64,000 bases of DNA from Petrosia ficiformis (Eukaryota; Porifera; Demospongiae; Haplosclerida; Petrosiidae), in the NCBI GenBank assembly GCA_947044365.1, contig OX345641.1, forward strand, positions 5,912,347 to 5,976,346, given 5' to 3'. Both the position numbers and the translations under genes were made by a program. This document shows, in pieces, positions 11,543 to 22,600 of the stretch. Position 1 is the stretch's first letter. Each line of letters opens with the position of its first letter. The notes below the pieces were generated by a model, which saw nothing but the letters and a program-made list of their open reading frames with translations, ran no database searches and was not told the DNA's origin.

Positions 11543-13050
11543 AGGATTAAGTCAAGGAGGCGATCCAAATTGGTTTCTGGATCGCATACTTATTTTAGTC
11601 CGTCAAGAAAATGATCCAGAAAAGCCATTCCACCTTACCTAATCTTTTTTAAATATTTTTCTTCAATTTTTTCCTTTGTTCATTAATTTTGTAGGAAATG
11701 AATTGCAAATAAGTAATGTGATCTTGACCAATCATATTCTTGTTTATAAAAGATAAATGAATAATTATGTAAATAAGCAAAGTGATCCTGACTATCACAT
11801 AAATTCAAAGTAAATTTTAAAATGTCACACACGAGGGAGATTGGACCTCGTTTCTATGGAAACAACTATGAAGCAGTGATACACTAAATGCAAATCTTCT
11901 TATCTGCCGAATGACGTGTTCATGTTGTGGATCTACAATGATGTTTCAAAAGAGAACAAAGCGCAATGGATTATTGGATGGATACACATGGAGATGCAGA
12001 GATAGTCAGTGTTAAACTATGAAAACAGTTCGTAGTGGATCTTTTTTTGAAAAATAAAAGATCTTATTAGACAAGTGGTTGCTGATGATTCATCACTGGA
12101 CGTTACAGACAGTAAAATAAATATTACTGCAGCAACTGTTGGAATATCTCGTGTTAGTGTTATGTGTTATGCAGTGCAACAAATTCTTGAGGGAGGTATG
12201 CACAACAAAGCTATTGCAAAGCCCCATTGTATTTTGAGGAGCTGGAGTTGTAGTACAAAGTGGATGAATCCCTCTTCTCTCTTGAAGTTAAAGCTCATTC
12301 TGGGCGTCCGCCAAATGAACAAGTACGGGTATTTGGAATTGTTGACACCAGATTTCAACCAGCACTTGGATATATGCGTATAGTGGACAGACGAGACAGT
12401 GCTACATTACTATAGTTCATTTCGGATGAGTGGAATCCATACCATACCATTCAGTCACAACTTGGTTTCACACACAGAACTGTTAATCATTCTATACAGT
12501 TCATTACTCCACCTGGCATTCGCACTAACACTTTGGAGTCATACTGGAATCAAGAAAAGCTGAAAATCAAAGCCATGAGGGGATGTAACAAAGAAGAACT
12601 GTAGTATTACGTGGACGAATTTATGTGGAAAGAGAGACAAGGAAAGACAGCTAATGAAGCGTTCAACAGCATCCCGGGTCACATTGCAGAACTGCACCCT
12701 GTTTAAACAAATATTATCATAATCATTAATATCATGTTTTATATATACAATTATAATTATGTATAATTATAATTATATGTATATTTAATATTACAGCTAA
12801 TCATAATTACTACACTAACTTTTAATTTTGTAGTTACAATTATCTTTTATCATCAGTTTATATTATTCTCATATACCTAGTACCTAGTACTAACTATTTA
12901 TAATTTCATATTTCACTAACCTTTGTGCCAGGTGGTAATTAAAAAGATAATGTTGTTTAAAGGTTGTGGCCCATCCAGATTGCTTTCTTGACAGCCAAAA
13001 ATAAGTATGCGATCCAGAAATCAATTCAGATCGCCTTCTTGACTTGATCC
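11543..13050 (+). mobile_element. Merlin (ISXO2-like DDE) DNA transposon, decayed
   Basis: Terminal inverted repeats of about 75 bp: left 11543-11625, right 12968-13050. Both carry tttctggatcgcatacttat and the outer block ggat(t/c)aagtcaag. Between them are pieces of an ISXO2/IS1595-type transposase on the plus strand: VDESLF, then GRPPNEQVRVFGIVDTRF, ALGYMRIVDRRDSATLL, SDEWNPY, VNHSIQF, GIRTNTLESYW, and VDEFMWKERQGKTANEAF ending at a TAA at 12704-12706. VDES and SDEW are the usual contexts of the first two catalytic acidic residues. In-frame stops (for example TAG after ATLL and at 12602) and frame changes show it is inactive. Confidence 0.85.
12060..12706 (+). pseudogene. Merlin transposase remnant
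   Basis: Coding remnant of the element at 11543-13050. From about 12256 the frame reads through VDESLF and the GRPPNEQ block, then hits TAG just before FISDEWNPY. It continues to NKEEL, a second TAG, YYVDEFMWKERQG and the terminal IAELHPV stop. An upstream open frame (12075 on) probably holds the decayed N-terminal helix-turn-helix part. In life it would bind the inverted repeats and cut and paste the element; this copy cannot make an intact protein. Confidence 0.8.
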
Positions 13051-13257
13051 AAGCTATGCTTATCAAACTGACAGATACATTGGATAAGGTTACCAATGGC
13101 TAACATATTCAGCCAGGATCAGTCTTTTTAGCGTGTATAATGGGAGAAAAGTAGCATTATCGCTCTCCTGACTATGTACTGGCAGTCTCAATCTTAGCTG
13201 TTGTGTTCATAACCGAATACTACAGTTGGTTCCCACTTAGTCGCAAATGAATCCAGC

Positions 13258-13464
13258 TTGAGCTGCAGCATCGCAAAGGTTACATAAATTGGAGGCTGGT
13301 GTGCGTCAAAATATTTGTGATGCTGTTGAGTCTAGTATGAGTGAAAATCAATGGCCTCCATTGCAATCAACACAAGCCTACCCACCAGCTGTATACTTGC
13401 AACCTTACCTGGTCATTCATGATAAAAATCTGTGGAGTAATTATGATGATGATAGATGATAAAC
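13258..13464 (+). other. Unassigned open frame, possible exon
   Basis: Frame following TGA at about 13258 reads AAASQRLHKLEAGVRQNICD, then AVESSMSENQWPPL and on to a TGA. The amino-acid make-up looks coding-like, but I recognise no family and no donor site follows. It lies just outside the Merlin right end. It could be an old exon or transposon debris. Confidence 0.2.
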
Positions 13465-13669
13465 TGTCTTCCTGACTCCATCAAAAATAAGTGGGGAGAC
13501 AGGCGATGCATAAAGATTTCCCGAAGCCAGTAGGTCACACAAAAACACATCTTCACCTTTCACAAAACTTAGTATCACCTTTCTTTGCTCATCCTTCAAA
13601 TTGTACCCTAGCTTAACACTTCCACTACAGCATCCATGATGTTAGCGGTTAAATTATAACGGTATTAGT

Positions 13670-13925
13670 GATGGAGCCCCTCCGTTATTCTGCGTGGGTA
13701 CCGGTGTCTTTTGGACCCCACGCATTTATTGTAGTAAGATACGTAATAAACACAAACTTAATAACAGCGCGGCACCCATTTTACACAGTGGGGTCCCTAT
13801 TCGAATAGCAAAATGCGTAATGAAATAGGGACCTGGGTCCCTATTTTACCGGTAATATGTGGACCCGGGTCCCCAAATGTACGGGATCCCCAGAATTTCA
13901 TGACACCGGGTCAGGCCAACTAATT
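13670..13925. promoter_or_regulatory. GC-rich palindromic block upstream of the glycosyltransferase gene
   Basis: Contains repeated GGGTCCC-type palindromes: ggggtccctatt, aaatagggacctgggtccct, ggacccgggtcccc. It contrasts sharply with the AT-rich surroundings and ends about 35 bp before the start codon at 13961. It could be a promoter or 5' UTR element, or a small foldback repeat. No TATA-like box is obvious. Confidence 0.3.
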
Positions 13926-13960
13926 CATACTGTGGGAGGGCCTGCCAAGTTGCATACGAC

Positions 13961-14678
13961 ATGGCAGTTGGCCTTCGCCGGCTTTTCAAGCAATATTTGC
14001 TGATAATCATCTGTTTTGTTATTATTATTGCTGCATATTTTTGTGCTGATCATTTCCTAACTCCTAATGTGCACACTGTAAATCGCTTCATAGCAGCTAC
14101 AGTAAAACCTGGATTTGATATTCGACCTCCTTTCTCATTTCCTGATCCAAAGTACATCAGGCCAGTTGAAGACGTTGCACGAATGAAATGGGTCCATGAA
14201 CTTGCAGATATATTAGCTAAGAAAACTAACAAGATAGTTTATTTAACATCAGTTGATGAGGGATACTTTGTCATGTTATTGAATTGGTTAGTAGCTGTTG
14301 ATTTGAACACTAATATTGATATAAACGACATCATAGTCCTCTCCTTTGACAAGACTACTTATGACATACTTAAAATGAGGAGTATATCTACAATTTATGT
14401 TAAAATGGAAGAAATAATAAATCATCATTTTGTTCTTGCATGGGCAAGTTCCTTTGTATATTTTTGGGATGTAGGTATCACCCGAATTGCTGTAGTACGA
14501 CTTATGAACCACTGGGGTTATGATGTATCTGTAATCGATTTGGATGCTATTCCTCTGAAAGATATATCACCTTTGTTTGAAAAATATTCTGATTCAGATA
14601 TTGTTGGTTCTCATTCTTTTGCGAAGATTATGGGAATTTGTTTTGGTTTTGTTTTGTTCAGGAGCACTCCAAGGAATG
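13961..14678 (+). CDS. Glycosyltransferase exon 1
   Basis: First ATG after stops in the GC-rich block; 239 codons plus one base, then donor GTATGT at 14679. Reading on past the donor meets a stop at 14717, which supports splicing. Confidence 0.85.
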
Positions 14679-15239
14679 GTATGTCACAGCAACCAAGCAA
14701 CATACATAATTGTATATAATGAAGTCAGAAAGTTAATATTTTTTATATGTGCTAATATAAGTCATTGTGAATTATTTTTGTAGAAGTGATTACTTATATT
14801 CTTTGCATTAATAGAATTCATGTGGGAATGTGCTAGCAACGTAACAGGAATAACAGCAAGAAGTGAGCAAAGAAAAATAGCCAGAGTCTTGAATTATCAC
14901 CTTGGTATAGAATATACTGCAGAGAAAAGAGAACATGGTTGTACACAAACAGTATTGACCAAAAATTGTGACAAGACAGGTATAACAAAAACAGGACTAA
15001 AAGTGACTTTAATATCCTACAAGGCAGTCTGCAGACGTTGTCATTCATCACAACGCCACAAATATTATGTTTGGCATAATTTTGCTAAGACACCACAAGA
15101 GAAACGAGCAACAGCACAAAGAGGATCAGTTTGGTTTGTCAAGAAAGACTGGAAATACATTAATGAACATAGTACAGCTACCAGTATCAATTGGATTCGT
15201 GAATTTTCCATTCAACAGTCAACCAATACAGTCAATTAA
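13961..15239 (+). CDS. Type II membrane glycosyltransferase, nucleotide-diphospho-sugar transferase family (two exons)
   Basis: Exon 1 is 13961-14678 and exon 2 is 14815-15239. The intron has donor GTATGT and acceptor ATTAATAG in phase 1, and the joined frame encodes 380 residues. Residues 12-28 (YLLIIICFVIIIAAYF) form a single N-terminal membrane anchor after a short basic tail, as in Golgi type II enzymes. The lumenal part matches the nucleotide-diphospho-sugar transferase fold (Pfam PF03407 type). Evidence: VYLTSVDEGY near 94, the metal/nucleotide-binding DLD at 193-195 (VIDLDAIPLKD), SDIVGSH, then GFVLFRSTPRN before the intron, and SEQRKIARVLNYHLGI, VWHNFAKTPQEKR and WFVKKDW in exon 2. 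Family knowledge says it moves a sugar from a nucleotide sugar onto an acceptor; donor and acceptor cannot be read from sequence. The nearest gene downstream (17394) encodes a nucleotide-sugar epimerase. Confidence 0.85.
14815..15239 (+). CDS. Glycosyltransferase exon 2 (last)
   Basis: Acceptor ATTAATAG at 14807-14814; the two starting bases complete a Glu codon split by the intron. An alternative acceptor at 14783 would not keep the frame. Ends at TAA 15237-15239. Confidence 0.8.
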
Positions 15240-16190
15240 CAATAATTATTGAAAGACTGATTGGTTGTTTCATCAACAAAAATAATTTCAATAATTGTTA
15301 AATTATGTATTCATTAGTACCGTGCAGCTGTCTAATAGAAGCAGAAGGAATGTTTTAATTAAGTGATTGCATAGGTTTCCAAACCATATGAGATGTTAGA
15401 CAGAATAACAATTCTTATAGAACTTCTTTTGATCATATTATTATAATTATTATATCGTATGCAGTACAATTGAATTATAATGTGCACTTTTCCTTGCAAC
15501 TGTACTAACTAATAAAATACACTGTTAAAACTAGGGTGCTACACTGGTTGTTTACTAGATATTTCTCTAAGGGTGCAATTACATTGCCCTGGAAACCTTT
15601 AATCTTTCAAATTAAAACCAAAAGTTTCTCAGAAGGTGTGTTGAGTCTGAACTTGATATCACTGTTAATTGTTGTCCTTACTGTTATATTTACAATGGAT
15701 ATCAAAAGTCATGCATGTGTATCTCTATGTTTTCTGTTATAATACCTCTATGTGTATCAAATGTAAACTACCACAAGAGCATCCTATTTTTAACAGTGTA
15801 TGTAGTTCTTTATTTTTTCTATTATTTGTACATTATACAAGCTGCATGTTTTTCAGAAATTCACAATTCACTACTAGTTGGAGCCACAGACTATACTAAT
15901 TTCTGATACTTGTCTGAGGTTATCATTCTCTGATTTTGTGTTGTCATAATGGAAGATAAATGGTCTGCTGACATAAACAAGAATTCAACAGCTAAGCGAA
16001 GGAACTCTTACAAACATCATAGGATGTTATTTCTGACAATACATCATTGTATGGAGTCTTGTGTTATATATAGCAGTTACTTGACTTTGTTGTGTACTAA
16101 GGTATATGTAAACTGAAGCCAAAAACGACTCATCAACATTAGCATTACAATATGAAAGAATGTTTAGTACGTCTGTGTTTTAGATTAGGA
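15240..16190. other. 3' flank of the glycosyltransferase gene, no second gene seen
   Basis: Holds several short open frames rich in hydrophobic residues (15536-15906) with no conserved motif. Probably 3' UTR and intergenic DNA. Confidence 0.45.
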
Positions 16191-16214
16191 AAATAATAAC
16201 CATGTTTACAAAAA

Positions 16215-16369
16215 TAATGTCCCTGCACCAGCTCCACAAGGTCCTTGTATGTTTTATACCCCTGACCCAGGTGTTGTCAGATTATACTTATCAGCTTGTA
16301 TGTTGCAGCACCAACTGAACTTAGAAGTATGACTCTCCTCTTTCCAACTTCATTTGCAGCCATGCAGGT
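16215..16369 (+). other. Possible orphan exon or pseudogene fragment ending at a GTAAGG donor
   Basis: Two overlapping plus frames look coding-like: NNVPAPAPQGPCMFYTPDPG and, ending at the donor, VAAPTELRSMTLLFPTSF followed by AAMQ. No partner exon was found and no family is certain. The frame change between the two stretches would fit a decayed gene. Confidence 0.22.
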
Positions 16370-16699
16370 AAGGACTGCAGTCATTTAGCATACAACAGCC
16401 AATCATCCTGTGATGGATCAAACTCTGATAAATGTTTATAAGTCACCATAAAGGAATGTATATAACCAATTTCTCCTCATTGCCAAAATGTTATAACTAT
16501 CAACTAGTGATGAGCTGAGCAATCAAAACTGAGATTCTTATTATGAAAACCTGTATACAGATACATATAGACAGGAGTTAGCCAAAGCATACATAAAAGA
16601 ACAATCAAGATATCTAGACATGGAGACCACTAGCTACTGTGCAATAAAATACAAATTAGTTATAATGATAGAATTGCTTGTTCTCAGTGAAATGTAAAG

Positions 16700-16703
16700 G
16701 TTA

Positions 16704-16743
<40 letters not shown>
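16700..16743. repeat. (CA)n microsatellite
   Basis: About 22 CA dinucleotides in a row. Confidence 0.95.
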
Positions 16744-16745
<2 letters not shown>

Positions 16746-17393
16746 TAGATACATGTATGCAGACAGATACAGTCCTCATACATAGATACATGTATATATA
16801 GATAGAGTGAAAGGTGGTCTTTGCTGATGCATGTGCTGTCATCATTGTGTTAACATTGGTTATATCTGTTTTTTGTATCAGCAAATTATTTGATTTGTGA
16901 GTGAGTTTTGTCATTTTGGTGCAGAGCCAATTACTACCTCTGCAAATATTTTGGTCGCAGGTTTCCATGACTTTTCCTTCTCTTGCAATATGTCAGCTCA
17001 TGAAACAAGTTGTTCCTTCCCGTAGGAAAAGGTCAGGCTCATGTGACTAGAAATTTACCAAACAGGATATAAAGCTACATTCAGCAAATTTTAAAAGTTT
17101 TTCCACTAATTTTTTTTGATGTGAAAAACAGGTCATACCCTATTACACGTGCAGACACATAATAGCCTCTAGCCCATCCTTAATGCTCCACACTAATCTA
17201 ACATTATTTAATAATTAGTAGGCCATAATTATTATTAAATTTGCAATAACTATAATTACATCTTCACTATGTTCCAGGTTCTTGACTAGTTACTACACAA
17301 TAGTGCTAACGGCGCTGGCCTCGTTATTGCTCCACCCTGTGCGCACCCACATGTTAATGATGTTACATAGGTAACGCCCCGAAAGCTTAACTA

Positions 17394-17463
17394 ATGAGGA
17401 CTGTTAAAAGGGTTTTGATTCTTTTGGTTGTCTTATATGTAACAGCAGCTGGAAGAAAAGAAG
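17394..17463 (+). CDS. Epimerase-fusion exon 1: signal peptide
   Basis: ATG at 17394, 23 codons plus one G, donor GTGAGT at 17464. Encodes MRTVKRVLILLVVLYVTAAG and RKE. The leftover G joins TG of exon 2 to give Val24, directly before LITGSAGFIG. A predicted cleavage point is near TAA/GRK. Without this exon the protein would be cytosolic, so it decides the location. Confidence 0.7.
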
Positions 17464-17551
17464 GTGAGTGTTTGCAACAATTTTTGTGGCCATAATTATC
17501 CTAACCTGTGAACTATATTCATAATTGTTATTATATATTATTATATATATG

Positions 17552-17599
<48 letters not shown>

Positions 17600-19561
17600 G
17601 CTGAGGATAGTTCCTCTGGTGAGGCTGTGTTAGTGATCATTGGCACCGAGATGTGTGAATACGATATTAAACTAAATACAATTGAAATTGTCTATTCAAG
17701 TTGGACAAATTGTGCTACCAGATAAATTATTTTTCCCTCAATGAACAGATTCCTGATAAATTATAGTGATGGGCGATATATCGATATTTTATCGATATAA
17801 ACGGGTATTGCGACCACACCCATTTATTACTACTAAATAATTAATTTTAATATAAATTAATAACTACTACTTGCTACAAAATGTTGCTCGTATTTACCTT
17901 TCGACTGTTGCCATGTCAGTACCCTCTGAAAGGATAAAAGCGAAGAATGTGGACATGATGCTGTTTTTGAACAATTATTGTTGAGTGTTGACCTTTTTTT
18001 AAACTGCTATAAACAAAACATTAAAAAGGGGCATGCTTGGGGTGTGGCTTAATATTGTATCGATATCATCAATAAATGCGTAATATCGCCCATCACTAAT
18101 AAATTATACTTCCTCAATGAAGATATTTCAAATTAATTGTGCTTCTCATTGTATAATTAAAATAATTATAATACCAGTGGGAGGAGGTGGCTATGTGAGA
18201 CTACCTTTTGCCAGAATCAATGTCCTTTATTCCTAACACTGTTTCTGTTTGTAGTTTACTATTACATGCACATGTATTATATTATTATTATATATCTATA
18301 CATACTTGGATACTTGTACATGCTTGTATAAGGATTATATATACACGTATCTATATCTTGTATTCCCAATTTCCCACTACCATAATAATCATTTATTATT
18401 GTTACATGTACATGTATATATACAAAATATAGTACAATGATGGTTTAATAGAGGAGGGAGGCGGTCTTCAATAACCAGCCTGAGATGTTACAAACACACT
18501 CCACCCCTCCTGCATTCCTCTCTAACCATCCATTTTATTTCATCTCAATGTGTTACATTGTATATGTTTGTTGATATTCCTATAGTGCTAATAACTGGTA
18601 GTGCTGGTTTCATTGGTTTCCATACTGCACTGAGGCTTATAGAAACAGGAGATGCTCACATCACTGCAGTGGACAGCTTCAATGACCACTATGATGTGAA
18701 TCTTAAGAAAGCAAGAGCTGCTGTGTTACAAGAGAAAGGTACACTTAATATTTACAATAGCCCTGCTTTTCTAACAGGAATTTTAATCAATGCCTAGATT
18801 GTCTCAAGAATGTTTGTTATGCAGAAAGATAGGCTTCATATTTATAAATTATAACTTTATTATACATTATAAAAATTAATAAATGTAGTGATGTATAGAC
18901 CTCTTTCTACAATGGTATAGGTAAAGAGCACATGGAGTGAATTACTACATGTAATTTACATACATGTACCACTGTAGTGAGGGCAGCATGGCATTAATTA
19001 TTTCACTGCAGTTGACTAAAGGGAGAAAGAGATAGCTAGATTCAATTGCCTGACATTTTTTCTCTGATAAAATAAATGTTTATACAACTGCACGCGAAAA
19101 AATGGAAATCACTCTGCAGAGGCACTTGCTACACACTTTATGTGTATATACCGTACATGTACATTTACATGTACTTATAAATTTAATAAAATTTGGCCAA
19201 ATTAAAGATGGTGTTGCTAGAGGTGTATCCTTGCTTATATAATGTTAATGTAGTTATTATTTGCCCAAGATGGCCTTTCTACTGTCTTACATGTACATTG
19301 TACATGTATGTGACTATGTGTACAGTATATTCTTAGGTTTGGTGTTGGTGTCTTTGGTGGTTTCATTACCCCGGCCTTCACCTAATGCCTAGTGTCAAGT
19401 TAGCCTGTTCATACAGGCATATGAGATGTTTGATTCGGACCCTGCCAGCTGAGCTACCTTTGTAGCTGAGTTGGTAGAGAATCTGTCCGGAGTACAGAGT
19501 GTAGTGGGTTCGAATCCCACCTGAGGCAAGTCTCATTTTCATTTTTCCATTGCCTGAGGTG

Positions 19562-19600
<39 letters not shown>

Positions 19601-22600
19601 ACATCTCTGATAACATCATGTATTCATTGCTAGGCTTAAAGTTACCATTGACTATTGAATGTACATGTACATGTATTTTAATTGAGTGGTGCAGTCTCAT
19701 GAAATATAGCTTTGATTCCAAATCTACACTATACTACATACTATAATTATACATTTGGTTAGTACAGTTAAGATTATTTCTAATTATTACATTAACTAGT
19801 TTGATAGCCAAAACTAGACCCTTGATTGAGGTATCAATGGACTGAGAGTGACAAAATAATGACTCAAGGAATTCTCCAGCGGTGTCTGGTTTGAAATTCA
19901 TAATGTCTCGCTGTTGCTGTCATTTGGTACTGATTATGATTTGAGTACAATTAAACATATTAAGTTATTAACATAGAGCTCATATTGTTAGATGATCATT
20001 CCTAGTGTGGCACTACATATGGTTATAACATTACATGTACATTCAATAGTCAACAGTTAAACCCACATATGGTCATAACTATTATATTATAGTAAGGTTC
20101 CACTGATATTGTATTTAATATTTCCAATACCTGATTATAACATAACCAATACTGATACTGATACTGATAATAACTAATAACTGATTGATAATTTATAATT
20201 GTTTGTATATACAGTACCTGACATTATTAAGTTTACATACTATCACTGTACTTCCATTGACTGCAGTGTACATTGTGAGTAAAGTACACTATACTTCAAA
20301 TGTACTACATAGTATTACACCTTAGTACTATGCTATCAAATACAAATGTAAGGGGAATTCACACATTACTATGATTAGAGTACAAAGTAGTACTATAGTA
20401 CTACTGAGAAGTACAATTGACTATCACCTTATTAAAGTGTAGCTCCCAACATAGTACATGTATGTAAACTTAATAAAGTCAGGTACCGTACTTGGGCATC
20501 ACTCTTGAACATACCCAACTCTTGAACACACCCATCTTAAATTAATATTAATTCAAGATGGGTGTGTTCAAGTGACCATGTGGATCACTATTGGTTATTG
20601 ACACACTACCGATACCAATACAATAGAAAAGCATAGTATTGGGACTGATACCAATTCCTGTACATGTACATGTATCAGTAGAACCTTACATTAAAGTATA
20701 TGTACATCAAAGTTGATCAAACATAGTGCATAAATGAATGTAGGCTTTCCTTATTCAAACATCTGCTATAATTATTAGCAAATGAGCATCTGCAATTAAT
20801 GGTAGTTCATTAAATACATGTATGCATGTTGAGTAGCTATGAGTTTTCAATCATAATAATTATAGATTTTAACTTACATGTACATGCAAATTCATGTGCC
20901 TAGCATGCTAACAAAAGGCGTAGAAACAATTAACAGACAACAAGCAGACACATTGGCTTAAAACACAGCCACAAATGTCTTAGAAAATAATAAAACAGCC
21001 ACCCTGGCTTAGAAGAATAACAGTCAATTATAGTAGCTGAGAAAAATAACGATCAGCCACCATGGCTTAGAAAATAAGCAGCCAGAATGGCTTAGAAAAT
21101 TCGAAATAAAAAAAAGGGGGGGGGGGGGGGACAGTGAATGCCCAGTCTTGAGAACTGGGAATGGTAGGATAAAGATCAAAATGTTATGGAACTCCACCTA
21201 ATCAGTAAATGTTTACAAACTTGTATTTCATTTAGGTGTGACAGTTAATGTTGGTGATCTGTGTAATGAACAAATGGTAGAATATTTATTTGAAAAAACT
21301 AAATTTGATGTTGTTATACATTTGGCTGCGGAAGATGGTGCTGCACAATCTCTCAAAGATCCCATCAAATATGTCACAGCTAACAAACAGTGTCTTCTAA
21401 GTCTGTTAGAAGTATTAAAGAATCACACAGTAAGTACATGTACATCTATATACATGTATATATATATTAGGGCTGGGAAAAAGGTTCCAATCTTCAAACC
21501 TTTGTTCGTTTGCTACGCATTGAAAGCTAAGTTTCTACCCTCAAAGCTTCGTTGCAATGCCCACTTTAATAATGTTTGCACATGCACACTTGTGTAATAT
21601 AAATGTGTGATCAATAATATGGCTGTGTTCAACATTGATAAAAAGTGTGAACCTTCGAATATTTATTTGTTTTTGCTGATAAAGCTTCAAATGTTGTTTT
21701 CCTATCTTCGTCCCAGCCCTTATATACATTTAAAACATGTTGTATGGGTAATTCAGAGTTGGGGTCTGTTACAAAGACATGATTACAATTACAATTATCA
21801 TTAGAAAGTCATGATTATAATTATGATTACAATTACATGCATTTTGTGTCTTGGGAATAGGAAATGAACAACTACAGTATATGTCAATAATATGTCTGCA
21901 AAAAAACTAGATAAATAACTAATTTAGTGGTTAGTACAGTTGCAAGGATTTAACAATTAGTTGGCTGTTCAGTATACATACACCTGTCTACTCATATTTC
22001 ATGTAAAAGATTTAGTATAATTTATACTAAAGTACATGCCATCAAAAAGGTTTGTAAACCCACAAACACATAATTTAATTTATACCTTCCAATACTTGGT
22101 GTACATTATGTTATAATGACAATCTAAATTGAAACTCATGCTATTCCTTGCAACTGTACTAACCAATAAAATGGTTATTTTAACTGCAACAGTAATTATC
22201 TTAGTTCTACTGTCAGTATACATGTAGTATACTGTGGTGTTCAATTGACAGGCGCTCCAATTACTGTCAAAATTATTGATGAACTACTGTAATTCTGGAA
22301 ATGAAACTCCTGAGTAATTACTGTACTGTATGGTGACTTTTTATTGACATAAACTATATTACATCTTGTACATTATCCTTCTACTTATCTATGAAATGTC
22401 TTCATTTAACTTGAACTAATTTAAACCTTACATACACATTTATGTACATGTACAATTAAGTATTGTGTTCTTTTTTTTAATCTTCTCTCCAGCATACTCA
22501 TTTAGTTTTCACCTCTTCTTCAAGTGTATATGGTAGTAATCTTGATGTACCATTCTCTCCTGATAGTCCACTGGGTACACCTTACAGTATATATGCTGCA

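Larger units (their letters stand above)
18739..21235. other. Intron 2, repeat-rich
   Basis: About 2.5 kb. Holds a tRNA-derived SINE (19440-19600), a mariner-like MITE (20217-20483), a palindrome at 20517-20567 and the minisatellite-bearing element (20888-21177) with a poly-G run. Confidence 0.75.
21430..22492. other. Intron 3
   Basis: Holds an AGGGCTGGGA-type MITE (21469-21720) and a copy of dispersed family G (22186-22360). Acceptor follows a clean pyrimidine run, ttcttttttttaatcttctc. Confidence 0.7.

Noticed and set aside
15536..15906. Hydrophobic open frames as small membrane proteins
   Set aside because: Overlapping frames in AT-rich 3' flank with no conserved motif or splice context.
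19460..19535. Functional tRNA gene
   Set aside because: The B box and two stems are good, but the acceptor stem mispairs, the base before the anticodon is C, and a (TTTC)n tail follows; a SINE head fits better.
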